A stretch of DNA of 64,000 bases from Nonlabens spongiae (GTDB taxonomy: Bacteria > Bacteroidota > Bacteroidia > Flavobacteriales > Flavobacteriaceae), in contig NZ_CP019344.1 of assembly GCF_002117125.1 (NCBI RefSeq), positions 372,001 to 436,000 on the forward strand, given 5' to 3'. The notes beneath the pieces are model-generated. The model made no database searches. It had not been told where the DNA came from and worked only from the letters and a program-made list of their open reading frames with translations. This document shows, piece after piece, positions 9,388 to 18,215 of this stretch. The position numbers and the translations under genes are program-made. Every line of letters starts with the position of its first letter. The stretch's first letter is position 1.

Positions 9388-9972
9388 TTATCCTTGACTC
9401 TTCTCAAAAAATCTTCTATGTACAAAGTGATTTATTGATGTCAGCATAATGAAAATCAAAATTTTAGATATCCAACCCATCAAAATCCAATATGGACCCA
9501 GAGTGAAATCATATCCGATAATTCCCTCGTTCAACAGATAATCTCGGTGAAATATTGCCACTAAAAAGGTAAACCTTTCAATACTTAGAACGAATAACAA
9601 GCTTATGAGAATTCTTGTGATCAAAAGTTTCCTTACAATTTTGAATCTGAAAAGCTGAGTTAGCAGTAACTATAGCAGTGGCTCAGCCCAGACAGCGAAC
9701 GTATATTTATTAGTTAATTGATCATAGTATTCTCTTCTGAGCAAATTGTTATCCAGTTCAAAATAATATGAGATAAGACCAATAAGCCAAAGAACAAACC
9801 AGGCGATCCCAACATAAATAACTGTTTGAATTGCACTCTTATCAAAATCAGCCAGCCACTTCTTGTTTCTGAGAAAGAGTTTAATCAAGAAATAAATTAT
9901 TGAATAAAACCCAAACCCTACGAGAATATCTATTCTCAATAAATCTCGAATTATCAATAGAATTTCACTCAA
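9388..9972 (-). pseudogene. Membrane protein gene interrupted by one in-frame amber codon
   Basis: Two minus-strand ORFs, 9972-9670 (100 residues) and 9624-9388 (78 residues), are in the same frame and separated by a single TAG at 9670-9672. Read through, they give one roughly 194-residue protein with four or more hydrophobic segments: N-terminal MSEILLIIRDLLRIDILVGF, then ...FAVWAEPLL-stop-LLLTQLFRFK, then ISLLFVLSIERF and HRDYLL. From memory, flavobacterial homologues have PLLW followed by a similar LLTQLLW segment, so the stop fits a TGG-to-TAG change. No function is known. It could be a recent pseudogene or two short proteins. Confidence 0.7.
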
Positions 9973-10269
9973 TGATCATCATTTTTTAATGTGTTTCAAC
10001 CTTCTTCTGAATTAAGAGATAGAGATTTTTAGATAGTTTGCTTTGTTGTTGGAATTATTATCTAAACATGAAAACAGGGTATGTAATTTGTATCATCGTC
10101 GCTAGAAAATAAGGGGTTTTTATCTAGTCCAGCAAAATGTGATTTTTTCAAAAAAAAAAAATTCAGTTAAGTGTATGCGAAGTTAAAATTTGACATCCGA
10201 GATTTATGATAAGCGCTAATTTTCTAAATTACTCACGAACTGATTAAAGTATTAGGACATCGTAGTAAT

Positions 10270-11259
10270 CTATATTTCATTTAAGCAATTGATCAGATTG
10301 GGATTCGATTCACCATAGCTGACAATTTTTATATCCAAGGGAACATTTTTAAATTTTCTAATGGATTTTTGCAATGATTCTAAAATCCAATATTCTTCAT
10401 TCCCAAATGCGCCACCACCAACTAAAGTAAGATAAACTTTGTTTGATTCATTATTTTTCATATTCATGATTGCAGCAAATAAAGTAGATTCATAAGTTGA
10501 TTCCAAAATTACTCTCGCAAAATATTCCCAATAAAAGGATTCTATATGACTGTAAGCAACAGGAAGGGCTGAGCAGTATACTTGGGATACTTTATGCTTC
10601 GTAATTGACTTAGTAACTTCAGTATTCCATTGAACTCCAATTTTTAATTTTTGTTTTAATCTTTCTCTTTCAAGTTCGGAAAATCCAGCGATTATTTTGT
10701 TTATTTTTAAAAGACCATTTTGGTTTATTAGGGCATAGCCATTCTTCATTTTCCAAAGATTTAATTCTTCATTCTTCAATTCTCTGCCTATTAATTCTAG
10801 GCAGTCAATTTGATTATGAGCTGATTGTCCGATTTGTCCATTTACTTCTACAAAGTAATTCCTGAAAATTGTTCCTGCTCCACACGCAATGGCACAAGCT
10901 GGGCCTTGAGTAAGATCAAACTCATATCTATCTATTCCTTGTTCTGGTGTAACCTCAGGGCTAACCATTTCCAGCAGATTGAATTGTGAAGCAGCCTGAA
11001 ATAAAGCATTGGAATTTTCTACTTTGCAATGCAATTCTTGAACGTCCGTAACAACTTCTTCTACTTGAATTTCTGAATGAAAATCGCTAATATCTCTACT
11101 GCGGCTTTTTAATTCTTCTAGAGTTAAAATCTCTAATTTTCCAAATGAAAATCTTTGAGAATTTCCAAGTGAAATAAAATCGTTTCCTTCAATTTTAAGA
11201 TTACTTCTGACATATTCTGGTGAATTTTCTTTGAATCCAGTTAGTTGTTCAAACCACAT
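10270..11259 (-). CDS. Macrodomain-like uncharacterised protein
   Basis: The 329 residues have no signal or membrane segment. Conserved-looking motifs are NALFQAASQFNLLEM (about 85-100), DLTQGPACAIACGAGTIFRN (about 115-135), YCSALPVAYS (near 230) and LTLVGGGAFGNEEYWI (about 277-292). The NALFQAAS block followed by a glycine-rich GGGAFGN loop resembles the ADP-ribose-binding macrodomain/PARG fold. I recall homologues in both bacteria and eukaryotes without assigned role. ADP-ribose hydrolase or binding activity is an inference. It is isolated, with AT-rich flanks and a lower GC content than nnr downstream. Confidence 0.75.
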   Translation of the reverse strand: MWFEQLTGFKENSPEYVRSNLKIEGNDFISLGNSQRFSFGKLEILTLEELKSRSRDISDFHSEIQVEEVVTDVQELHCKVENSNALFQAASQFNLLEMVSPEVTPEQGIDRYEFDLTQGPACAIACGAGTIFRNYFVEVNGQIGQSAHNQIDCLELIGRELKNEELNLWKMKNGYALINQNGLLKINKIIAGFSELERERLKQKLKIGVQWNTEVTKSITKHKVSQVYCSALPVAYSHIESFYWEYFARVILESTYESTLFAAIMNMKNNESNKVYLTLVGGGAFGNEEYWILESLQKSIRKFKNVPLDIKIVSYGESNPNLINCLNEI

Positions 11260-11474
11260 TTACTGTATTTAAGTTACCTTAACCGGCAGCAGTATAATCT
11301 TTTTCTGCTGAAGGTTTTCTATTAATTTCAATTTCCTAAAAATACATTTTAAAAATAGAATTTTCCATCGATTAAAACTTGTTCAACTCGATCGATGTTT
11401 TCTTCATACAATCCCTAATCCCACCACCTTAAAATCACCTTCATTTCCTTAAATTGCGAGTAAGAAATTTTGAT

Positions 11475-13010
11475 TTGAAGATACTCAGCGCACAACAACT
11501 TGCCGAAGCCGACAAGTCCACCATTGAAAAGCAACAAATCACCAGCATCGACCTAATGGAGCGGGTCGCCACGCTGGTCGTGGAGCGATTGCACGCCCGT
11601 CTCAATGGCGCGCCGGTTCCCATTAAAATCTTTTGCGGGATCGGTAACAATGGCGGCGATGGCCTTGCGATTGCTAGACTTATGATCCAGCACGGTTATC
11701 ACGTCACTACTTATGTGACCAATTGCAGTAAGAAACGCAGCAAGGACTTTCTCGTGAATTACGATCGCATCAAAGACGTGACAAAGGACTGGCCCATTTT
11801 ATTGAGCTGCAAGGAGGATTTTCCTGAGATCACACCCAAGGATATTGTGATAGACGCTGTTTTTGGCACGGGTTTGAATCGGCCGGTGACGGGATGGATG
11901 GCAGATTTATTCAATTATATCAATTCAGTTTCCGCTTTTACCGTCGCTATAGACATGCCCAGCGGCTTGTACGCAAATGAACCGCACGATAAACAAGACG
12001 CGATAGTCAAGGCAGATCATACCTTTACCTTTCAAACGCCCAAACTATCCTTTTTTCTACCCGAAACAGGGAATCAAGTGGGCACATTTGAAGTGCTCAA
12101 CATAGGTCTCGACCCTGAGTACCTCATGCAGGCGCAGCCTCTCGCTCAGCTCATTGCACGTGAAGCAGCTCAAAACATGTACCGCCAGCGCGATAAATTT
12201 GTCCACAAAGGCAACTTGGGGCATGTATTATGCATGGGTGGTTCTCACGGCATGATGGGGAGTATTTCCCTCACCGCCGGTGCTGCGATTAACGCAGGCG
12301 CAGGCAAAGTAAGTGCTTACATCCCCAGTCATGGGAACACTATCGTGCAGACTCTTTGTCCCGAGGTGATGACCTTATCCAGCAAGGGCGAGCAATTCAT
12401 CACTGATTTTGAGCATGTCTTAAAGGACTACGTGTTATGTGTAGGGCCTGGAATGGGGCAGGAGGAGGAAAGTTATTCCGCTTTCGCGAAAGCGGTACAT
12501 CAACAATCATCTCCCATGATCATAGATGCAGATGCGATCAACCTGCTTGCCTCAAACCATGATCTGCTGGAAAAATTACCCAAAAACAGCATACTGACTC
12601 CACACGACGGAGAACTTAAGCGATTGATAGGCGATTGGAAAAACGACTATGAGCGATTAGAAAAAGCCAAAGAGTTCTCCGCAAAGCACGATCTAATACT
12701 GGTACTAAAAGGAGCCTACACGATTACCGTTGCTGAGAATCACCTATATGTGAATGATAGTGGAAATCCTGGCATGGCTACTGCTGGTAGCGGCGATGTT
12801 CTAGCCGGTGTGATTGCCTCTTTTGTCGCTCAAGGTTATGACCCACTTATCGCAACGGTTTTTGGCGTTCATATGCACGGTGCAAGCGGTGATCTTGCTG
12901 CCCAGACTTATGCGCATGAAGGTCTTAAGGCGAGTATTATATCAAATTTCATAGGACCAGCCATTTTAAACCTATTCAGAAATCCAGAAAACAAACCCCA
13001 AAACGCATAA
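11475..13010 (+). CDS. nnr: Bifunctional NAD(P)HX epimerase / ADP-dependent dehydratase
   Basis: Repairs hydrated NADH and NADPH: the N-terminal YjeF_N epimerase (to about 215) interconverts R- and S-NAD(P)HX and the C-terminal YjeF_C kinase-fold domain dehydrates the S form using ADP. Seen motifs are FCGIGNNGGDGLAIAR, DAVFGTGLNR, the kinase-domain GNLGHVLCMGGSHGMMG, and the nucleotide-binding NPGMATAGSGDVLAG. I chose the TTG at 11475 (MKILSAQQL, as in homologues) over the in-frame TTG at 11454. The palindrome at 12479 encodes SAFAKAV in the dehydratase domain. The stop overlaps the hutH start by one base (TAATG). Confidence 0.93.
   Translation: MKILSAQQLAEADKSTIEKQQITSIDLMERVATLVVERLHARLNGAPVPIKIFCGIGNNGGDGLAIARLMIQHGYHVTTYVTNCSKKRSKDFLVNYDRIKDVTKDWPILLSCKEDFPEITPKDIVIDAVFGTGLNRPVTGWMADLFNYINSVSAFTVAIDMPSGLYANEPHDKQDAIVKADHTFTFQTPKLSFFLPETGNQVGTFEVLNIGLDPEYLMQAQPLAQLIAREAAQNMYRQRDKFVHKGNLGHVLCMGGSHGMMGSISLTAGAAINAGAGKVSAYIPSHGNTIVQTLCPEVMTLSSKGEQFITDFEHVLKDYVLCVGPGMGQEEESYSAFAKAVHQQSSPMIIDADAINLLASNHDLLEKLPKNSILTPHDGELKRLIGDWKNDYERLEKAKEFSAKHDLILVLKGAYTITVAENHLYVNDSGNPGMATAGSGDVLAGVIASFVAQGYDPLIATVFGVHMHGASGDLAAQTYAHEGLKASIISNFIGPAILNLFRNPENKPQNA
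12479..12494. repeat. 16-bp palindrome copy 4 (in nnr)
   Basis: Perfect copy read as AFAKA inside the dehydratase domain, in a surface-like segment between EEESYS and VHQQSS. Confidence 0.95.
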
Positions 13011-14515
13011 TGGAACATTTCATTTCAACCAAAAAACTGTCTCTCAAAGATTTCAGCTCGATCGTCAATCAGGTGGATCGCATAGAGCTCTCAGAAGAGT
13101 GTAAAGAATTGATTAAGAATAGTAGAAATTTTTTAGATGAGCGTTTCGGCTCGGAGTCAGACCAGACATCGTATGGTATCAACACGGGTTTTGGGTCACT
13201 TTGCGATACCCGTATCGAATCAAAAGATCTACAAGAGCTCCAGCATAATTTATTGAAATCCCACGCCTGTGGGACGGGTGATGAGGTCCCCAGTGAAATT
13301 GTCAAGCTCATGCTATTCCTCAAGGCAAAAAACCTTTCTTATGGTTATAGCGGTGTGAGCCTGGAAGTGGTAGAGCGGCTTATTTATTTTTTTAATAATG
13401 ATGTGATGCCCGTAGTTTATGAACAAGGGTCTCTGGGAGCTTCTGGAGATCTAGCTCCACTGGCGCATCTTACGCTTCCTATTATTGGTTTTGGAGAGGT
13501 GCATTATAAAGGTGAGCGTATGAATGCCGCCGATTTTTATGAAAAAGTAGATCTTGAGCCTCTAACTTTACAAAGCAAGGAAGGGCTCGCGCTGATTAAC
13601 GGAACCCAGTTTATGCTGGCTTATGGAATACACTCTCTGTTACAGGCTTATCGCAATATTTACTGGGCGCATATTACCGCTGCACTTTCAGTAGATGGGT
13701 TTGATGCAAGTAAAATCCCGTTTGATCAGAGGATCCATTTAATCAGGCCACATAAAGGACAGCTCAAAAGTGCGGCAGAGATGGAGGAATTGCTGGAAGA
13801 TAGCGAGATCGCAGATCATGTAAAACCTAACGTGCAAGACCCTTACAGCTTTAGGTGTGTCCCACAAGTTCATGGTGCTACTTACGACACCCTTGCATTT
13901 GTTTCAAAAACTTTCATGACGGAAGCTAATGCTGTAACTGATAATCCCAATGTTTTTCCAGATTCTGGAGACATTCTCTCTGGTGGAAATTTTCATGGTC
14001 AGCCGCTGGCTCTAGCGCTGGATTACCTTGCGATCGCCATGAGTGAGATTGCCAATATTTCAGAACGCAGGACTTTTCAATTGCTTTCAGGAAAAAGAGG
14101 ATTGCCATCTTTCCTCGCAAAAAATGCAGGTCTTAACAGTGGATTGATGATTTTACAATACACCGCTGCGAGTATCGTTAGTCAGAACAAGCAACTATCG
14201 GCTCCGTCTTCAACAGATAGTATTGTTTCTTCAAACGGCCAGGAAGATCACGTGAGTATGGGAGCTAATGCCGCAACTAAGTGCTACCGAGTCCTGGAGA
14301 ATGTTACAGCCGTACTTGCTATTGAATTGATTACCGCTACAGAGGCTTTAGAGCATCGCTCTATGAAGACTTCGAGCTTTTTGGAAAATATAAAAACGCT
14401 ATTTAGGGTAGATGTTCCCGCACTTGAAAGTGATCGTATCATGCACGACGATATCGAGGCCTCTAAAAAGTTCATTAAAGAGTTGATGATTGAAGATGAG
14501 TTGCTTTTTGGGTAG
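13010..14515 (+). CDS. hutH: Histidine ammonia-lyase
   Basis: Converts histidine to urocanate and ammonia. The 501-residue protein has the aromatic lyase signature GSLGASGDLAPLAHL (about 140-155) whose Ala-Ser-Gly cyclises to the MIO cofactor, the catalytic-loop Tyr in YGINTGFG, and a Ser-His pair in LLKSHACGTG. In this family the SH pair points to histidine rather than tyrosine or phenylalanine. The start overlaps the nnr stop (TAATG), so translation is probably coupled. No hutU, hutI or hutG is next to it, so the pathway is split or the lyase has another use. Confidence 0.93.
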   Translation: MEHFISTKKLSLKDFSSIVNQVDRIELSEECKELIKNSRNFLDERFGSESDQTSYGINTGFGSLCDTRIESKDLQELQHNLLKSHACGTGDEVPSEIVKLMLFLKAKNLSYGYSGVSLEVVERLIYFFNNDVMPVVYEQGSLGASGDLAPLAHLTLPIIGFGEVHYKGERMNAADFYEKVDLEPLTLQSKEGLALINGTQFMLAYGIHSLLQAYRNIYWAHITAALSVDGFDASKIPFDQRIHLIRPHKGQLKSAAEMEELLEDSEIADHVKPNVQDPYSFRCVPQVHGATYDTLAFVSKTFMTEANAVTDNPNVFPDSGDILSGGNFHGQPLALALDYLAIAMSEIANISERRTFQLLSGKRGLPSFLAKNAGLNSGLMILQYTAASIVSQNKQLSAPSSTDSIVSSNGQEDHVSMGANAATKCYRVLENVTAVLAIELITATEALEHRSMKTSSFLENIKTLFRVDVPALESDRIMHDDIEASKKFIKELMIEDELLFG

Positions 14516-14533
14516 TTAATTTCTAAAGTGTCT

Positions 14534-15070
14534 ATGAAAACCTTTTGGTACATATTACCAAGCTTGATTTATATTTTGTGCTTGATAAGCATGGAGAAAT
14601 ATATTCTTGCTCCGGTATTCATGTTAATTGTACTGGCTTTCGCAGGGAGTTTAATAAACCATTTCAGAATTTATAAATCAACATTCGAACTGCGTAGAAA
14701 GCTCATTGTAGGGCTTATTACACTGCTACCATTATTGGATATAAGTTTAGGTATTTCAAACTCAATTAGAGATCAGATAAAAGGTGAGATCGTTTTGAGT
14801 ATTATTGATGATGGAGTTTTTGCCTCTTCTGCTTTCACCATTAGAGAAAAAAACCAACAACTAGTGGGGTATATAGATCAGTCTGCTGCTGGTCTTGGTG
14901 AGATAGAAACTGCAGAAGTGGAAATCATTAATGATTCAACCCTGACTTTTACATTATTAGAAAGAGATTATTATCAAATACTAATTTATGATAAAGAGCA
15001 TCAAGTTTTTAATGATACTTCCAATTTGAGAACATACTGTATTATGAGAAACAAATTAATGTCTCAATAA
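14534..15070 (+). CDS. Uncharacterised membrane protein
   Basis: About 178 residues starting MKTFWYILPSLIYIL (ATG 14534, preferred over the upstream GTG at 14528). Three hydrophobic segments fill residues 5-75, followed by a soluble beta-rich domain (SAFTIREKNQQLVGYID, STLTFTLLERDYYQ). The family is not recognised. It lies 18 bases after hutH on the same strand and may be in its operon. The sequence is AT-rich compared with nnr. Confidence 0.7.
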   Translation: MKTFWYILPSLIYILCLISMEKYILAPVFMLIVLAFAGSLINHFRIYKSTFELRRKLIVGLITLLPLLDISLGISNSIRDQIKGEIVLSIIDDGVFASSAFTIREKNQQLVGYIDQSAAGLGEIETAEVEIINDSTLTFTLLERDYYQILIYDKEHQVFNDTSNLRTYCIMRNKLMSQ

Positions 15071-15094
15071 AAATAATTTTCTACAATTTTAATT

Positions 15095-15463
15095 TCAAAA
15101 TACCTTAGAAAACCATAATCCTAAGAATACAAAAAGCAAACCTCCGAGGATAGAAATGAGCAGGTAGCTTAACATGCCCATATAATCTTGCTGTTTCATA
15201 AGATTAAAAACTTCCAAAGAAAAAGTACTGAATGTGGTCAAACCACCACAAAAGCCCGTACCTAGCAGCAGGTACCAGCTCTGAGGAAAGTCTTGTTTCT
15301 CAAATGCTCCAAAGACAAATCCCAATGCGAGGCAGCCCAATAAGTTGACAGCAATAGTAGGTAGCCATTGAATGGTATTTGAATTGATCGTTGCAGAAAA
15401 GTAATATCTCAAAGAGCTACCCAGACCACCACCTATAAAGACCAGAATTAAATATTTAATCAT
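15095..15463 (-). CDS. fluC: Fluoride ion channel FluC/CrcB
   Basis: Small four-helix dual-topology fluoride exporter (122 residues) that protects enolase and pyrophosphatase from fluoride. The signature GGGLGSSLRYYFS at the N-terminus, the Asn in VNLLGCLALG and the GTGFCGGLTTFSTFS motif that lines the pore are all present. The start overlaps the upstream gene stop by 4 bases (ATGA). No crcB-type fluoride riboswitch can be seen ahead of the operon. Confidence 0.95.
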   Translation of the reverse strand: MIKYLILVFIGGGLGSSLRYYFSATINSNTIQWLPTIAVNLLGCLALGFVFGAFEKQDFPQSWYLLLGTGFCGGLTTFSTFSLEVFNLMKQQDYMGMLSYLLISILGGLLFVFLGLWFSKVF

Positions 15464-16476
15464 TCTACTGGGATATAGACTTCAGTAATTTGATTTGCTG
15501 GGTTATAAACATCCTCTGCATCCACTCTATAAACTTCCCATGGTGCATAGCTGGACCTGGATAAACCTTGTTGCTCTATAAACTTATCAATTTTTGTCCT
15601 GACGAGCTCAAGGTTTTGAGTATCTCCATTCAATGTACATCTAATAGCTTCAACAGGATTTTTATACTGACATATAATACTGCTATTGACCTCAGTAATA
15701 ATTTTCTCTTGTATGGGTATAGCAACGGTGATGATCGCCGTTCCATTTTGCTGATCTACTTGATCATAGATCAGTTTTGTAGGCCCACTCGCAGCTATAT
15801 TGTGCCTTCTCATAAAGTTAATAATTCCAGCCTCAATTTTATTTCTTAATTCGGGTACAAATCCCACATTTGTACTTTGAGTCATCATAAGATGAAATCC
15901 ACCACTAGTTGCGGTTTTGAATGGTTCAGAGATGGTATATGTTGCCATCATACTTTTGAGAGAGGCATCAAGTGAATCAATAAATGGATCTTGCAGCGCT
16001 GGAATCATCTCATCAGTGATTTCATCAGAAAGAAATCGAGCGACGATCTTATCAGTGAGATCTCGATCTCCCGTAACTATCGTCTTAATTTTAGTTTGAT
16101 TTTTTTCAATAGAGTCTAGCAGAATATTTAGGGAGAGCGATGTACCGCCTTTACTGATAAAGTCAAATTTCACGGAATCAAGAGAGTCTAGGCTTTTCAA
16201 AGTGAGTGTTCCAAACTCTGCACTACCATACTTATACTTGGCGGTTGCATCTACATCATTCAAGAGTAGCTGATTGCTGCTGTCCTCTATTGTGATATGC
16301 TTGTTCCATTCATCCCATTTTGAGAAATCTGTAAGAACTTCATAAACTAGCGGAATAGGAGCATCCACGGTAACTTCTTGTTCTTCGTTAATCGCTCCGT
16401 CCTGAAGTGAAAAATAGATAGCACCTCCTATAAATACGATGCACAATAATATGACTAAGTACTTGATAGCTTTCAT
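15460..16476 (-). CDS. SRPBCC-domain protein with C-terminal GyrI-like domain
   Basis: Starts at ATG 16476 (MKAIKYLVILLCIVFIGGAI, a membrane anchor); the longer TTG start at 16497 is less likely. Residues about 35-165 form a START/SRPBCC ligand-binding domain (VTVDAPIPLVYEVLTDFSKWDEWNK), and the C-terminal half resembles the GyrI-like effector domain (GTAIITVAIPIQE, YAPWEVYRVDAEDVYN). Such anchored proteins bind small hydrophobic ligands; the ligand is unknown. It overlaps fluC by 4 bases and is first in that two-gene operon. Confidence 0.8.
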   Translation of the reverse strand: MKAIKYLVILLCIVFIGGAIYFSLQDGAINEEQEVTVDAPIPLVYEVLTDFSKWDEWNKHITIEDSSNQLLLNDVDATAKYKYGSAEFGTLTLKSLDSLDSVKFDFISKGGTSLSLNILLDSIEKNQTKIKTIVTGDRDLTDKIVARFLSDEITDEMIPALQDPFIDSLDASLKSMMATYTISEPFKTATSGGFHLMMTQSTNVGFVPELRNKIEAGIINFMRRHNIAASGPTKLIYDQVDQQNGTAIITVAIPIQEKIITEVNSSIICQYKNPVEAIRCTLNGDTQNLELVRTKIDKFIEQQGLSRSSYAPWEVYRVDAEDVYNPANQITEVYIPVE

Positions 16477-16546
16477 GAGCCTAGAGCTTTGCGCCAAATA
16501 TACAATTTATGACAATCCACAGATATACTCTGTGTTTAAGATGTGT

Positions 16547-16596
16547 GCGCTTTCCCTTGGTCGCCATAGGCTTGCCGACGGCGCAGCGCGAAAGCG
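16547..16596. repeat. Palindrome copy split by a 30-odd-base insertion
   Basis: The left arm GCGCTTTC (16547-16554) and right arm GCGCGAAAGCGAGATTAA (from about 16587) match the two arms of the 16-bp palindrome, but are separated by a GC-rich segment that itself has a CGCC/GGCG hairpin (16562-16583). The right flank AGATTAA equals that of the copy at 9234. Confidence 0.55.
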
Positions 16597-16697
16597 AGAT
16601 TAATTTCAATCTACAGCCCTAATTGCACTTTTGTAGTTCTAAAATTAATAACGGTCATAGAACAGCTAATTTATGCGGAATAATACAGTACTATGAT

Positions 16698-18035
16698 CTA
16701 ACGGCTTATTCCACTGGGAAAGCTCACGATACTTTCCATACCATTTTCACCCACGGCAGCAACTCCGAAGAAATAGTTATCAATCACAATTCCTTCAAGA
16801 GTAAATTCTGTTACACTACCCACATATCTACTATGATCCCAAGTAGGGCTAGTGGTGTCTCTCCAGTAAATTTTATAACCCACCGCATCTGGATGAGCAT
16901 CCCATTTAAGTTTTGCGCTAGGTTCTACGATACCGCCTATTTTCACATTTTCAGGTCGGGTAGGAGCGTGGGCTAATAGGGCTAAATTAATGGCGTTTAC
17001 AGCGGTGAGTTTTTTAGCATAAGGAAAATTAACGTGTTCAACCACATCACCATATTTGATTCCGTTCTCTTCGCGTATATCCTGATGTTGTTGCGTGTAG
17101 TTTTCATGAGCCTCCATGATGCGTATTCCGGCAAAACCTAAATCATTAAAAGGTCTGTGGTGTCCACCTCGACCAAATCGATCCAGTCGATAAACCATCA
17201 TAGGCTGCATCTCTGGCATATAGGTGTTAACAGACCTATAGACATAACGAGCAAGTTGCCTGGAGATTCCATCAACTTCTCCACCGTAAAATCGGCGGCC
17301 AGTGCGTTGTCTATCTGTTTCCGTCGGGTCTGTAGGTTCTGAAAAGATGCGAAACTCTCTATTACTTATGACACCGTCCACCCCTTTGATGTTACCGATC
17401 ATGTCGTTATTCAAGATTCCTATGATGTTCCATTCTTTATCTTTGGCATAATCTGCCAGTACTTTCCCACCAAAAAGTCCTTGTTCTTCACCACTCAAAC
17501 CCACATACACTATGGAATTATTGAATTTGCGTTTACTTAAAACCCTTGCTGCTTCAATAGTTCCGGCCATACCACTTGCATTGTCGTTTGCACCAGGAGC
17601 ATCTGTAGTATAGTCCATGGTATCACTGGCTCGACTATCTATGTCGCCGCTCATGATAATCATGTTATTTGGATTTTTAGAACCTCTTTGTATCGCAACA
17701 ACATTTACAACATAAGCATCTTTGGGAACTCTATTTCCCATTTCGGTAGTTACGAGATCGCGCTGGTAGAATACTTCAAGGCATCCATCACACTCGGCAG
17801 AAATCTTATCAAATTCAGCTTTGATCCATCGTCTGGCAGCACCTATTCCACGCGTATCTGAAATCGTATCAGAAAAAGTATTACGGGTTCCAAAACCGGC
17901 CAGTCTCCTCACATCAGCCTCAATACGATCAGCGCTCACCTCGTCAACGATCTTGTATAAATCCATTTGATCCTCAGTAGGAACTTGGGCAAATGCTAAA
18001 CTGGAGAGAAATAAGGAAGCTAAGAGTAGTCTCAT
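16698..18035 (-). CDS. Secreted M28-family aminopeptidase
   Basis: The 445-residue protein has a signal peptide (MRLLLASLFLSSLAFAQ) and an M28 zinc peptidase domain: MSGDIDSRASD for the first ligand region, GANDNASGMAGTIEAAR with the bridging Asp, and GLSGEEQGLFGGK with the catalytic Glu pair. The C-terminal 85 residues (from about RPENVKIGGI) look like a fibronectin type III domain, ending without a T9SS tail. It probably trims peptides in the periplasm or outside the cell. Monocistronic. Confidence 0.92.
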   Translation of the reverse strand: MRLLLASLFLSSLAFAQVPTEDQMDLYKIVDEVSADRIEADVRRLAGFGTRNTFSDTISDTRGIGAARRWIKAEFDKISAECDGCLEVFYQRDLVTTEMGNRVPKDAYVVNVVAIQRGSKNPNNMIIMSGDIDSRASDTMDYTTDAPGANDNASGMAGTIEAARVLSKRKFNNSIVYVGLSGEEQGLFGGKVLADYAKDKEWNIIGILNNDMIGNIKGVDGVISNREFRIFSEPTDPTETDRQRTGRRFYGGEVDGISRQLARYVYRSVNTYMPEMQPMMVYRLDRFGRGGHHRPFNDLGFAGIRIMEAHENYTQQHQDIREENGIKYGDVVEHVNFPYAKKLTAVNAINLALLAHAPTRPENVKIGGIVEPSAKLKWDAHPDAVGYKIYWRDTTSPTWDHSRYVGSVTEFTLEGIVIDNYFFGVAAVGENGMESIVSFPSGISR

Positions 18036-18064
18036 TATTTTTTCTTTAAATATAGAGGTTGTTA

Positions 18065-18080
18065 CGCTTTCGCGAAAGCG
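18065..18080. repeat. 16-bp palindrome copy 5 (intergenic)
   Basis: Perfect copy 30 bases upstream of the M28 peptidase start. Confidence 0.95.
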
Positions 18081-18215
18081 TAAAATCCCAACTTCTACAG
18101 CCTCAATGAACTAATAAGAAAAAACCATCTACTTTAAAATTCCCAGTTGCAAAGGAAATTTCAAATAGATGGTCTTAAATATTAGGAGACCTCGAGAGTC
18201 TAATATCTCAGATCG

